Of a stretch of 64,000 bases of DNA, positions 29,655-37,857 are shown in pieces. A program made the translations under genes and the position numbers. Positions within the stretch are counted from its first letter, which is position 1. Every line of letters begins with the position of its first letter. The DNA comes from Caulobacter endophyticus (GTDB taxonomy: Bacteria; Pseudomonadota; Alphaproteobacteria; Caulobacterales; Caulobacteraceae): the NCBI RefSeq assembly GCF_029543245.1, contig NZ_JARQWV010000022.1, positions 1 to 64,000 on the forward strand, in the 5' to 3' direction. The notes under the pieces are model-generated. The model was not told the origin of the DNA. It did not search any database and saw nothing but the letters and a program-made list of their open reading frames with translations.

Positions 29655-29670
29655 AAGTAAATGCTCACAT
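29655..29670. promoter_or_regulatory. Candidate TetR operator
   Basis: AAGTAAATGCTCACAT is an imperfect inverted repeat of GTRA with four bases between (GTAA-ATGC-TCAC). It stands in an AT-richer patch of the 97-base gap between the divergent TetR and glycosyltransferase genes. Size and place fit a TetR operator controlling both sides. Confidence 0.45.
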
Positions 29671-29718
29671 ACTGGTCGCGGCGATTGACGGAAGCGGCGG
29701 GCGCGGTCATGGACGGCC

Positions 29719-30699
29719 ATGGTCCAGACGGTTCTGATCTATTCCATGGGCGAGGTGATCGGCGACGGCCTGATCAAGCTGCCCTTCATCGCCGGCCTGC
29801 GCGCGGCCTTTCCCCAGGCGCGGATCACCTGGTGCGCGGCCAAGGGGACCACGGTCTATGACGGGCCGCTGAAGCGCGTGGTCGCCGGCTATGTCGACGA
29901 GGTGCTCAAGGACGGCGTCACCGGCGCGGCCGCGCTGGACGTGCTGCCCTGGGTCAAGCCGTTCGGCGGCCGGACCTTCGATCTGGTGATCGACACCCAG
30001 GAAAACCTGCGCCGCAGCCTGGTGGCCCGGCGGGCTGTCGCCAGGGGCGGCCGCTTCGTTTCGGCGGCCATGCAGGCCCGCAAGCCCGACTGGCCACCGG
30101 CCGTGGTCGATCGGCTGGCGCGGCTGCTGAGCCTGGCCAGCGACGGGCAGGGCGCCTTGCGGCCCCTGGCCCTGAACGAGACCGAAGCCGTCTCCGCCGC
30201 CCGGGCGCTGCTGCCGGACGGTCCGGCCTATGTGGGCCTGGCCCCCGGCGCCGGCGGCCAGGAAAAGCGCTGGCCGCTGGAAAGCTATCTCGACCTGGCC
30301 CGCGCCCAGCAGGCGGCGGGGCGCACGCCGGTGTTCTTCTTCGGCCCCGACGAGGCGGCCGACGCGGCGATCGCCCGGGCGCAGGTTCCCGGCGCGCTGT
30401 TCCCGGAGGCTGACCGAACCGACGGCTTCACCGGCGTGAAGGGGCCGATCCTGGCCATCGCCCTGGCCGGACGACTGGCCGCGGCCGTGGCCAATGACGC
30501 CGGTCCGGGCCACATGCTGGCGGCCGGCGGCGCGCCGTTGCTGTCGCTGCAGCTGAACCGTCGCAAGGCCGTGAAGTTCAAACCCGCCGCCCAGCGCCTT
30601 GAGATGCTGTGCGCCGAAGACTACGGAGAGGGCATGGCCGCCCTGCCGCCCGATGCGGTCAAGGCCGCCCTCGACACCCTGATCGCCGGAGTTTCCTGA
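29719..30699 (+). CDS. Glycosyltransferase family 9 (heptosyltransferase-like)
   Basis: A 326-residue transferase of the ADP-heptose type GT9 fold. Visible family features are the N-terminal VLIYSMGEVIGDGLIKLPFI with the Gly-Asp-xxx pattern that binds the acceptor, and the second-domain start VGLAPGAGGQEKRWPLESY. The nucleotide-sugar binding end AVANDAGPGHMLAAGGAPLLSL is also present. GT9 enzymes build the lipopolysaccharide core, but the exact sugar is unknown. It is coupled (TGATG) to the small protein downstream. A match to ADP-heptose:LPS heptosyltransferase II is not certain. Confidence 0.88.
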   Translation: MVQTVLIYSMGEVIGDGLIKLPFIAGLRAAFPQARITWCAAKGTTVYDGPLKRVVAGYVDEVLKDGVTGAAALDVLPWVKPFGGRTFDLVIDTQENLRRSLVARRAVARGGRFVSAAMQARKPDWPPAVVDRLARLLSLASDGQGALRPLALNETEAVSAARALLPDGPAYVGLAPGAGGQEKRWPLESYLDLARAQQAAGRTPVFFFGPDEAADAAIARAQVPGALFPEADRTDGFTGVKGPILAIALAGRLAAAVANDAGPGHMLAAGGAPLLSLQLNRRKAVKFKPAAQRLEMLCAEDYGEGMAALPPDAVKAALDTLIAGVS

Positions 30700-31085
30700 T
30701 GTCCATCCTCGCCCCCATCTCCGCCGGCGAGCTCGTCGACAAGATCACTATTCTGCGGGTGAAGGCCGAGCGCATCGGCGACGCGGCCAAGGAGGCCAAT
30801 GTCCGCAAGGAGCTGGCCCTGCTGGAAGGCATCGCCGCCGGCGCCCTGACGCCCAGCGCCGAGCTCGACGCCCTGACGGTGGAACTGACCGCCATCAACG
30901 CCGCCCTGTGGGACATCGAGGACGGCAAGCGGGCCTGTGAACGCAACCAGACCTTCGGTCCCGAGTTCGTCGAGCTGGCCCGCCGCGTCTACAAGGACAA
31001 CGACAAGCGCGCGGCCGTGAAGCGCCAGATCAACGCGCTCACGGGGTCGGACATCGTTGAGGAGAAGAGTTACAAGCCGTACTGA
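30699..31085 (+). CDS. Small conserved protein (DUF6165-like)
   Basis: A 128-residue soluble protein with an all-helical look: SAGELVDKITILRVKAERI, a Lys/Glu-rich centre, then ALWDIEDGKRACERNQTFGPEFVELARRVYKDNDKRAAVKRQIN. From memory this resembles the DUF6165 family often found next to glycosyltransferases; no function is known. The ATG overlaps the stop codon of the GT9 gene, so the two are probably functional partners in surface polysaccharide or LPS synthesis. A terminator follows. Confidence 0.82.
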   Translation: MSILAPISAGELVDKITILRVKAERIGDAAKEANVRKELALLEGIAAGALTPSAELDALTVELTAINAALWDIEDGKRACERNQTFGPEFVELARRVYKDNDKRAAVKRQINALTGSDIVEEKSYKPY

Positions 31086-31121
31086 TTATGAAGTTAAATC
31101 AGTAGCTTAATCTGAAAATAT

Positions 31122-31156
31122 GAAGGGGTGGCCGCTGGAGCGGTCGCCCCTTCTTC
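31122..31156. terminator. Bidirectional terminator between convergent genes
   Basis: GAAGGGG and CCCCTTC pair, with an inner GCCGCT/AGCGGT stem and a small bulge, then TTCG. It lies 37 bases past the upstream stop codon and just before the phosphatase stop on the other strand. Confidence 0.75.
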
Positions 31157-31168
31157 GTGGCCTGTCCG

Positions 31169-31495
31169 TCAGCGGGGCGAGGGCAGGAACGACGGAACGC
31201 GCGCCTGGAGCAACGCCACCAGGGCCTCGTCCATGAAGTCGTACTCGTCGGGAATACCAAGGCATACCACCTTGGCGCGAAGATGCTTGCGGTACTTCTT
31301 CGACAGCTTGGCCCGATGCGTCTTCTCCATGACGAAGATCACGTCGGCCCAGGCGACGTTCTCCGGCGTCACGGGATTTTCGGCGTCGTTGTTGAGGCCG
31401 GCCGAGTCGACCTCGATTCCCGGCCAGCGTGAAAACACCTGCTCGGCGGTGGGGCTGCGAAGCTTGTTCTGGCTGCAGACGAAAAGCACGTTCAT
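31169..31495 (-). CDS. Short low-molecular-weight phosphotyrosine phosphatase-like protein
   Basis: A 108-residue protein with the P-loop C7-SQNKL-R13-S of LMW tyrosine phosphatases at its extreme N-terminus (LFVCSQNKLRSPTAE). A DSAG segment and ADVIFVMEKTH follow, the latter matching the family. It is about 40 residues shorter than classical enzymes (about 150) and lacks the usual DP-containing C-terminal acid loop. Instead it has IPDEYDFMDEAL, whose Asp could act as the acid. This matches a known short subfamily. It lies 20 bases after the enoyl-CoA hydratase gene. The start at 31495 is set by the family N-terminus. Confidence 0.85.
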   Translation of the reverse strand: MNVLFVCSQNKLRSPTAEQVFSRWPGIEVDSAGLNNDAENPVTPENVAWADVIFVMEKTHRAKLSKKYRKHLRAKVVCLGIPDEYDFMDEALVALLQARVPSFLPSPR

Positions 31496-31515
31496 CGCGG
31501 CAGTCCAGCTTGGTG

Positions 31516-32319
31516 TCAGCGGCCTTTGAATGCCGCCGGGCGCTTCTGGAGGAAGGCGCTGACCCCCTCGATGAAGTCCTCGGTCTTGCCGCTGGCGCGC
31601 TGGGCGTGGCGCTCGGCGTGCAACTGGCCGACCCAATCGGCGTCGAGGCTGTTCCAGACCAGGCGGCGGATCTCGCCCAGCGAAGCGGGGCCGTCGGCCA
31701 GGGCGCGGGCCAGTTCGAGGGCCTTGGGCATCAGGTCGGCGTCGGGAACGCAGCGGTTGATCAGGCCCCAGTCCAGGGCCGTTGCGGCGGAGATTTTGTC
31801 GCCCAGCAGCATCATCTCCATGGCCCGCGCCTTGCCCACCAGGCGCGGCAGCAGATAGGTCGAACCGCCGTCGGGCACGAGGCCGATCCGGCGGAAGGCC
31901 TGGAGGAAGTAGGCGCTCTGCGCCGCCACCACGATGTCGCCCAGCAGGGCCAGGGAGCAGCCGATGCCGGCGGCCGGGCCGTTGACGGCGGTGACGATCG
32001 GTAGCGGGAAATCGCGCAGCAGGGTGACCAGCGGATTGTAGACGCTCTCCAGCGCCGCGCCCGCGTCCGGCTTGCCGTCGGCGTCCATCGGGCGACCGGC
32101 CGTGGCGCCGGCCGAGAGGTTGGCGCCCGAGCAGAAGCCGCGACCCTCGCCCGTCAGGATCACCGCCCGGGCCTCGACCTTGCCGGCCGCGATGGCCCCG
32201 AAGGCCTGGGCCAGTTCGCGGGCGACCTCCGGACTGGCGGCGTTCAGCGAGGCGGGGTCGGACAGGGTGACGACGGCCACGCCGTCCTGGGTTTCCAGCC
32301 GGATCTTCTCGTAGGCCAT
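31516..32319 (-). CDS. Enoyl-CoA hydratase/isomerase
   Basis: A crotonase-fold enzyme of 267 residues acting on acyl-CoA thioesters, either in beta-oxidation or in aromatic degradation. The start MAYEKIRLETQDG at 32319 follows a strong GGAGG. The oxyanion segments are in place: GFCSGANLSAG near 63-73 and NGPAAGIGCSLALLGDIVVAA near 115-135. The catalytic region FRRIGLVPDGGSTYLLPRLVG places only one or both acidic residues loosely: Asp of PDGG is kept, as in PaaG/isomerase types. The sub-family (hydratase or 2,3-dehydroadipyl isomerase) cannot be fixed. Confidence 0.9.
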   Translation of the reverse strand: MAYEKIRLETQDGVAVVTLSDPASLNAASPEVARELAQAFGAIAAGKVEARAVILTGEGRGFCSGANLSAGATAGRPMDADGKPDAGAALESVYNPLVTLLRDFPLPIVTAVNGPAAGIGCSLALLGDIVVAAQSAYFLQAFRRIGLVPDGGSTYLLPRLVGKARAMEMMLLGDKISAATALDWGLINRCVPDADLMPKALELARALADGPASLGEIRRLVWNSLDADWVGQLHAERHAQRASGKTEDFIEGVSAFLQKRPAAFKGR

Positions 32320-32384
32320 CTTATCCTCCGGGCGTCTTTGCGCGCCTGGAGAGCAGCTAGGCGCGACTGTCCCTGCGGAACGCA

Positions 32385-32417
32385 AGAGCCGCCGGCGCCA
32401 GAAGCGCCGACGGCTCT
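32385..32417 (-). terminator. Hairpin after dgcB
   Basis: AGAGCCG and CGGCTCT pair, with inner GGCGC/GCGCC, 38 bases past the dgcB stop codon. The T tract is short (TTGC), so it is a weak or Rho-assisted terminator. Confidence 0.6.
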
Positions 32418-32454
32418 CTCAAACCCGGTTCTCTGGAGAAGAACGGGTATCCCT

Positions 32455-33519
32455 TCAGGCCGCGTTGGCCGATTCCGACTGGGTGTCCGCGGCGGTGACG
32501 CGGTTGCGGCCGCTGCGCTTGGAGGCGTAGAGGGCCGCATCGGCGCGCTCCATGACCGAATGGCCGGTCTCGCCCTTGCGGCGTTCGGCGAAGCCCGACG
32601 ACAGGGTGATCGCGCCCAGGTCTTCGTTGGTGGAGCGGCGCTTGAGCATGCGCGAGGAGACCTCGACACGGATCTCTTCCAGCGTTGCGCCGACGACGGC
32701 GGCGGCTTCGCCCGGGAAGATCATCGCGAATTCCTCGCCGCCGTAGCGCGCGGCGAAGCGGGGCAGGGCGGCCACGCGGCCGATGACGCTGGCGACGTAG
32801 CGGATGACCTGGTCGCCGGTCTGGTGGCCCCAGGTGTCGTTGAAGCCCTTGAAGTGGTCGATGTCGAGCACGGCCAGGCAGATGGCCGAGCCGGCCTCGT
32901 CGGCCTCGGCGCAGGCGCGCTCCAGCTCTTCGTCGAAGGCCTTGCGGTTGGCCAGGTTGGTCAGGCCGTCGGTGGTGGCGTCGCGGCGCACCTGCTCCAG
33001 GTGTTCGCGCAGGCGGTCGACCTCGGCGGTCGACTCTGCCAGGCGGCTTTCCAGCGCCTTGTTCTCCTTGGCCACGCGACGGGTAGCGTCGGCCAGGCCG
33101 GCGACCACGGCCTTGATGCCTTCGACGCCGGTCGGGGCGTCGAGATCCTTGGACACGCCCGCCAGGGTCTTGCCGAAGGCGGCGTTGGTCTTCTGGGCGT
33201 TCTGGATGGCCTTGGAGACCGACTCCAGCTCCTTGGAGAGCAGGTCGCCGGCGTCGCGGATCTGTTCGTTGAGGCGCGCCTTGGGCAGGTAGGCCGCGGC
33301 GAGCTCCTCGCTCAGCATCTCGGTGATGGGCTCGCCCATCGAGATCAGGCGGGTGATCTCGCGCGCCAGGGCGCCGTCGGGATCGGCCACGTAGTGGGTC
33401 CAGAGTTCGAAGTTCAGCGCGGTCGGCCAGATCTGATGACGCTCCATCAGGTCCAGGGCCCGACGGGCGATCTTGTAGGCTTCCGGGCCGCGCAGAGTGG
33501 TCTCGACGTCCGACATCAT
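32455..33519 (-). CDS. dgcB: Diguanylate cyclase (DgcB-like)
   Basis: Makes cyclic di-GMP, which in Caulobacter promotes holdfast and surface life. The 354-residue soluble protein has an N-terminal helical part (about 1-90) and a long coiled coil (about 90-180). The GGDEF domain follows, with signature R258-YGGEEF264, DIDHFKGFNDTWGH and the ending ADAALYASKRSGRNR. The inhibitory I-site position 9 to 6 residues before GGEEF is A251-L-P-R254, not RxxD, so product inhibition of the PleD kind is not expected. Length, coiled coil and neighbours fit C. crescentus DgcB (CC1850, from memory). Confidence 0.88.
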   Translation of the reverse strand: MMSDVETTLRGPEAYKIARRALDLMERHQIWPTALNFELWTHYVADPDGALAREITRLISMGEPITEMLSEELAAAYLPKARLNEQIRDAGDLLSKELESVSKAIQNAQKTNAAFGKTLAGVSKDLDAPTGVEGIKAVVAGLADATRRVAKENKALESRLAESTAEVDRLREHLEQVRRDATTDGLTNLANRKAFDEELERACAEADEAGSAICLAVLDIDHFKGFNDTWGHQTGDQVIRYVASVIGRVAALPRFAARYGGEEFAMIFPGEAAAVVGATLEEIRVEVSSRMLKRRSTNEDLGAITLSSGFAERRKGETGHSVMERADAALYASKRSGRNRVTAADTQSESANAA

Positions 33520-33695
33520 TCATTCCCCCGCCGATCCGGGCTTCTCCCAGACCGATCGCTTGAGCGGCGAGCATAGGCACGAGAGTTCAAACGAGCGGTT
33601 AAGGCTGCGCGGGGGTCCTTGCGCCCGGCACAACTCCAAAGCATTCTGAACGCTGATAAGATGAGCCGAGAGGCCGTTTTCGGGAGAAACGCCGC

Positions 33696-35153
33696 ATGAA
33701 CGCCCCCGCCAATCTCGGCCAGGAGGCCGCCAAGGCCGGCCTCGAGATCATTCTTCAGCGGCAGAAGGCCGCTCATCTGCGCGACGGCGCGCCGCCGGTG
33801 GAGCGCCGGATCGACTGGCTGAACCGCTGCATTGCGTTGCTGGTCGACCATCAGGCCGAAATCGCCAAGGCCGTCGGCGACGACTTCGGCGTGCGGTCGA
33901 AGGACGCCACGGCCCTGACCGACGTGGCCGGCTCGATCGGTCCGCTCAAGCACGCCCGCGACCACGTGCACAAATGGATGAAGACCGAGAAGCGCCGCAC
34001 GACGCCGGCGCTGCTGGGCCTGTTCGGCGCCAAGGCCGAGGTGCGCTGGCAGCCCAAGGGCGTGGTCGGGGTGATCAGCCCGTGGAACTTCCCGGTCAAC
34101 CTGACCTTCGCGCCGCTGGCCGGCGTGCTGTCGGCCGGCAATCGGGCCATGATCAAGCCCTCGGAGTACACGCCCGCGACCTCGGACCTGCTGAAGGCGA
34201 TGTTCGCCAAGTCGTTCGACGAAGACGAGATCGCCGTGATCACCGGCGGGCCCGAGATCGGCCAGGCCTTCGCGGGCCTGGCCTTCGACCATCTGCTGTT
34301 TACCGGCGCGACCTCGGTGGCCAAGCATGTGATGAGGGCGGCGGCCGAGAACCTGGTGCCGGTGACGCTGGAGCTGGGCGGCAAGAGCCCGGTGATCCTG
34401 TCGCGCGGGGCAGACCTTGAAACCGCCGCGGCGCGGGTGATGGCCGGCAAGACGCTGAACGCCGGCCAGATCTGCCTGGCGCCCGACTACGTGCTGGCCC
34501 CGGCCGAGGACGTCGATCGCTTCGTCGAGGCGGCCCGCGCGGCCGTGGCCAGGAGCTTTCCGACGCTGAAGGACAACCCCGACTACACCGCCCTGGTGGC
34601 CCAGCGGCACTATGATCGGGTCAAGGACTATGTCGACGACGCCAAGGCCAAGGGCGGCAAGGTGGTCGAGCTGAACCCGGCCGGCGAGGATTTCTCCCAG
34701 CAGCAGCACCGCAAGATCCCGCCGACCCTGATCCTCAAGCCGACCGACGACATGGCGGTGATGCAGGACGAGATCTTCGGCCCGCTGCTGCCGGTGAAGG
34801 CCTATGACCGGATCGAGGACGCCATCGACTACGTCAATCGTCGCGACCGGCCGCTGGCCCTCTACTGGTTCGGAACCGACGAGGCCGAGCGCGAGCGGGT
34901 GCTGGCCGCCACGACCAGCGGCGGCGCGACCGTCAACGACGTGATCTTCCACGTGGCGCAGGAGGACCTGCCGTTCGGCGGCGTCGGCCCGGCGGGCATG
35001 GGCGCCTATCACGGCCACGACGGCTTCCGCGAGTTCAGCCACCGCAAGGCGGTGTTCCACCAGCTGAAGAAGGACATCGGCCCGATGCTGGCCCTGCGTC
35101 CGCCTTACGGCGAGGGGATCCGCAAGTACCTGGCCGGGCAGATCAAGCGGTAA
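33696..35153 (+). CDS. Aldehyde dehydrogenase (coniferyl-aldehyde type)
   Basis: NAD(P)-dependent dehydrogenase of 485 residues. Active-site features: VISPWNFPVNL (cofactor-binding), the Glu of ELGGKSP near 230, and the catalytic Cys in NAGQICLAPDYVLAP near 265. The CLAPDYVL text and the overall length are typical of coniferyl-aldehyde dehydrogenases (CalB), though other long-chain aldehyde dehydrogenases of this class share them. GGGAGA precedes the start. It is divergent from dgcB and stands alone; a palindromic repeat follows. It could serve the oxygenase cluster at 40-45 kb by oxidising aldehydes, but that is inference. Confidence 0.88.
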   Translation: MNAPANLGQEAAKAGLEIILQRQKAAHLRDGAPPVERRIDWLNRCIALLVDHQAEIAKAVGDDFGVRSKDATALTDVAGSIGPLKHARDHVHKWMKTEKRRTTPALLGLFGAKAEVRWQPKGVVGVISPWNFPVNLTFAPLAGVLSAGNRAMIKPSEYTPATSDLLKAMFAKSFDEDEIAVITGGPEIGQAFAGLAFDHLLFTGATSVAKHVMRAAAENLVPVTLELGGKSPVILSRGADLETAAARVMAGKTLNAGQICLAPDYVLAPAEDVDRFVEAARAAVARSFPTLKDNPDYTALVAQRHYDRVKDYVDDAKAKGGKVVELNPAGEDFSQQQHRKIPPTLILKPTDDMAVMQDEIFGPLLPVKAYDRIEDAIDYVNRRDRPLALYWFGTDEAERERVLAATTSGGATVNDVIFHVAQEDLPFGGVGPAGMGAYHGHDGFREFSHRKAVFHQLKKDIGPMLALRPPYGEGIRKYLAGQIKR

Positions 35154-35160
35154 GCCAAAA

Positions 35161-35295
35161 CCCTCTCCCCGAAGGGGGAGGTGTCGGCGAAGCCGGCGGA
35201 GGGGGAGGCGACTACTGCCGTCGACAACTTCAACGTGGCCGGAAGAGACTTCCCCCTCCGGCCCTTCGGGCCACCTCCCCCTTCCGGGGGAGGGT
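35161..35295. repeat. Mirrored palindromic repeat in convergent gap
   Basis: CCCTCTCCCCGAAGGGGGAG with GTGTCGGCGAAGCCGGCGG on the left faces CCCCTCCGGCCC-TTCGGGCC and ACCTCCCCC-TTCCGGGGGAGGG on the right. It fills the gap between the converging aldehyde dehydrogenase and subunit IV genes and carries the same hairpin order as the 17984 element. Confidence 0.8.
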
Positions 35296-35299
35296 CAGG

Positions 35300-35557
35300 T
35301 CAACGCCCCTCGGTCCAAAGATCCAGCGGCTGGTGCTGCTCGTGGCGGATGACGGCGAAATAGCCGGCCACGCCCAGCACGACCCCCGCGATCAGTCCGC
35401 CGAGAAAGCCCGCCGGCGTGGCGAACCACAGGGTCAGCACGGTCAGGGCGACGGCGACGCCGACGATCGACCAGCGCACGAAGACGCTGAAGGCGTGGTA
35501 GGTGCGTTCGTGCACCAGCAGTTCGGGATCGGATTGCTGCGGTGTGAAGTCGGCCAT
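35300..35557 (-). CDS. aa3-type cytochrome c oxidase subunit IV
   Basis: A small accessory subunit (85 residues) of bacterial aa3 oxidase. The start MADFTPQQSDPELLVHERTYH at 35557 follows a perfect GGAGG; the earlier ATG at 35623 has no support. The HERTYHAFSVFVRW motif is the family signature, followed by two membrane segments separated by a short turn (about 30-50 and 52-70). No other oxidase genes are next to it; it stands alone between rhlB and a repeat. Confidence 0.85.
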   Translation of the reverse strand: MADFTPQQSDPELLVHERTYHAFSVFVRWSIVGVAVALTVLTLWFATPAGFLGGLIAGVVLGVAGYFAVIRHEQHQPLDLWTEGR

Positions 35558-35621
35558 GGCGGTTCCTCCGAAGGCTTCGGGAAAAACGCGCGGAGCCGCC
35601 TTTAGCGACGCGATTGTCGGC

Positions 35622-35657
35622 AAAGAAAAAGCCGGCGGCTCCGTGGAGCACGCCGGC
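35622..35657 (-). terminator. Rho-independent terminator of rhlB
   Basis: On the minus strand GCCGGCGTGCTCC pairs with GGAGCCGCCGGC around an ACG-type loop, then TTTTTCTTTG. It lies 40 bases after the rhlB stop codon. Confidence 0.92.
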
Positions 35658-35697
35658 CAATCTACGCCGTTTTCAGGCGCTCGTCAGTCCTGGTCGA

Positions 35698-37287
35698 TCA
35701 GTCCTCGACCTTGGCCAGCTTCGGCGGAGCGCGAAGCAGGAAGGCGGGGATGTCGTTGCCGAAGCCGACCACGCGGCGATCGTCGTCGTCCTCGCGGCCG
35801 CGAACCGGCTGGACGCCACGGACCGGCATCGGCGGACGCTCGCGCGAGGGGCGGGCGACCGGAGCGACTTCCTCGACCGGACCGGCCTCGGCGGTCTGGG
35901 CGGCGGCGCGGTCGCGCGAACGCTCACGGCGCGGCTTGCGTTCGCGTTCCGGACGCTCGGTGCGTTCGGCGGCGGGGGCTTCGGCCGGAGCCTCGGCGGC
36001 GACGGTTTCGACGACTTCGGCTTCCGGAGCGGCGTCGGCGCGCTCGCGACGGCCACGACCGCCCCGCTCGCTGCGTTCACCACGCTCGCGGCCCGGACGC
36101 TCGCCGCGGCCGCGGCGGCGGTCGCCTTCGCGCGGCACGGTGACGGCGTTGCTGTAGTCGACGTCGAGAACCTCTTCCTCGGGCGTCTGGCCGATCAGCT
36201 TGATGACCTTGTCGAAGCCCTTGTCGTCGGCCGGGGTGACCAGCATGTAGGCCTCGCCCGTGCGGCCGGCGCGGCCAGTGCGGCCGATGCGGTGCACGTA
36301 GTCGTCGGCGTGGTGCGGGACGTCGTAGTTGAAGACGTGGCTGACGGCCGGGATGTCGAGGCCGCGAGCGGCGACGTCCGAGGCCACCAGGATCTTCAGC
36401 GCGCCCGAGCGGAAGTCGGCCAGGGTCTTCATGCGCTGGCTCTGGTCGAGGTCGCCGTGGATGGCGGCGGCGTCGAAGCCGTGCACCTTCAGCGACTTGG
36501 CGACGATGTCGACTTCGGTCTTGCGGTTGCAGAAGACGATGCCGGTTTCCGGCGCGGCCTTCTCGATGACGGTGCGCAGGGCCAGGCGCTTGGCCTTGGG
36601 GTCAGAGCTCGGAACCTTGATCAGGCGCTGGGTGATGTTGGCGTTGGTGGTGGCCGGCTTGGCCACCTCGATGCGGACCGGATCGCGCAGGAACTGCTTG
36701 GTCAGGCGCGTGATTTCCGGCGGCATGGTCGCCGAGAAGAACAGGGTCTGCTTCTTGGGCGGCGTCAGCTTGAAGATGCGCTCGATGTCGGGGATGAATC
36801 CCATGTCGAGCATGCGGTCGGCTTCGTCGACCACCAGGAACTGCACGCCAGTCATCAAGAGCTTGCCGCGCTCGAAGTGGTCGAGCAGGCGGCCCGGGGT
36901 GGCGATCAGCACGTCGACGCCGCGGTCGAGCTTCTTTTCCTGGTCGCCGAACGAGACGCCGCCGATCAGCAGCGCCCACGAGAGCTTGGTGCCCTTGGCG
37001 TACTTCTCGAAGCTGGAGGCGACCTGGTCGGCCAGCTCGCGGGTCGGCGCGATGACCAGGGCGCGCGGCATGCGGGCCTTGGCTCGGCCGGAGGCGAGCT
37101 TGTCGATCAGGGGCAGGGTGAAGGCGGCGGTCTTGCCGGTGCCGGTCTGGGCGATGCCCAGGACGTCCTGGCCGGCGAGGGCGACGGGAATCGCCTGGGC
37201 CTGGATCGGGGTGGCGGTCGTGTAGCCGGTGTCGGCGACCGCCTGAAGGGTCGTGGGCGAAAGCCCGAGGTCGGAAAATTCGGTCAT
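35698..37287 (-). CDS. rhlB: DEAD-box RNA helicase RhlB-like
   Basis: Unwinds RNA for the degradosome together with RNase E. The start MTEFSDLGLSPTTLQAVADTG at 37287 gives 529 residues. Motifs: Q motif GYTTATPIQ; Walker A AQTGTGKT; PTRELADQ; DEAD in VVDEADRMLDMGFI; SAT in FFSATMPPEI; and HRIGRTGRAG. A long disordered Arg/Glu-rich tail (about 385-529) resembles that of RNase E. In C. crescentus the degradosome RhlB is, from memory, the product of CC1847, near dgcB, which fits this position. A RhlE label would be an alternative because the sequences are similar. Confidence 0.9.
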   Translation of the reverse strand: MTEFSDLGLSPTTLQAVADTGYTTATPIQAQAIPVALAGQDVLGIAQTGTGKTAAFTLPLIDKLASGRAKARMPRALVIAPTRELADQVASSFEKYAKGTKLSWALLIGGVSFGDQEKKLDRGVDVLIATPGRLLDHFERGKLLMTGVQFLVVDEADRMLDMGFIPDIERIFKLTPPKKQTLFFSATMPPEITRLTKQFLRDPVRIEVAKPATTNANITQRLIKVPSSDPKAKRLALRTVIEKAAPETGIVFCNRKTEVDIVAKSLKVHGFDAAAIHGDLDQSQRMKTLADFRSGALKILVASDVAARGLDIPAVSHVFNYDVPHHADDYVHRIGRTGRAGRTGEAYMLVTPADDKGFDKVIKLIGQTPEEEVLDVDYSNAVTVPREGDRRRGRGERPGRERGERSERGGRGRRERADAAPEAEVVETVAAEAPAEAPAAERTERPERERKPRRERSRDRAAAQTAEAGPVEEVAPVARPSRERPPMPVRGVQPVRGREDDDDRRVVGFGNDIPAFLLRAPPKLAKVED

Positions 37288-37641
37288 GTCACGCTGGTCT
37301 GGACTCGGAGCCGCCCGTGCTTGGGCGAGCGGGCGGCGCGGATTCGCCAGACCTGCTCCGAAGGTGCGGATAAATAGGCGCAATCGCCGCAAAGTCAATC
37401 TTCGCGGGGCCTACAGGTCTTCCAGATGGGGCGTGGGGCGCCGGGGTCAAGGGCGAGCGCCGTCCCGATCCTTCCCCCGAAGGACCATACCAGGACACCG
37501 GAGCCATCGGCATCGTCCTGGCGGGGCGGCGCTCGCCTCGGCGCCGCCAAAGGGGAGGAAGACAGCGCTGAGTAATTACTACTGAATTGGTATGGATTTG
37601 TGCGCCCCAGTTTTTCTGAAGCCGTCGTGAGCGACACCGGC
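37288..37641. other. Gap upstream of rhlB, AT-richer patch at 37560-37620
   Basis: This stretch should hold the rhlB promoter. Bases 37571-37620 are clearly less GC-rich than the surroundings and contain GTAATTACTAC and ATTGGTATGG. No gene is supported; overlapping frames in it look like shadows. Confidence 0.4.
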
Positions 37642-37824
37642 CTAGGGATGCGGATGTGGATCGGCATCTCGTCTTTGACCGGTCGCAGCTTTCCTGCTCG
37701 GCCTGGCGGCGCTGTCGAGATCTTCGCATCGCCGAGGCAAGGCGGGCTCCCGCCACTCGGCTTCGGCCGGAGCGGCGCGCGGCGAAGGGGCGGGTTCGAA
37801 CTTCAGCAGTAGGAAACGGGCCAT
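37642..37824 (-). pseudogene. Short reading frame, possible truncated YciI/DGPF remnant
   Basis: A 60-codon frame that starts MARFLLLKFEPAP 33 bases after the SRPBCC stop codon, with a perfect GGAGG 5 bases before the ATG. The beginning is like the first strand of DGPF/YciI-type proteins (often M-KYLLLK). The rest quickly becomes low-complexity Arg/Pro/Ala and no DGPF motif is found downstream in any frame. It may be the left end of a broken fourth gene of the ECF42 operon, or a genuine small protein. Support is weak apart from the ribosome site and position. Confidence 0.3.
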
Positions 37825-37857
37825 GCCGACCTCCGGAAGCATGAAGGGAAGGGGATC

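Noticed and set aside
37780..37830. tRNA from GGGTTCGAACTTCAG
   Set aside because: There is no acceptor stem, anticodon arm or D arm around the T-loop-like sequence.
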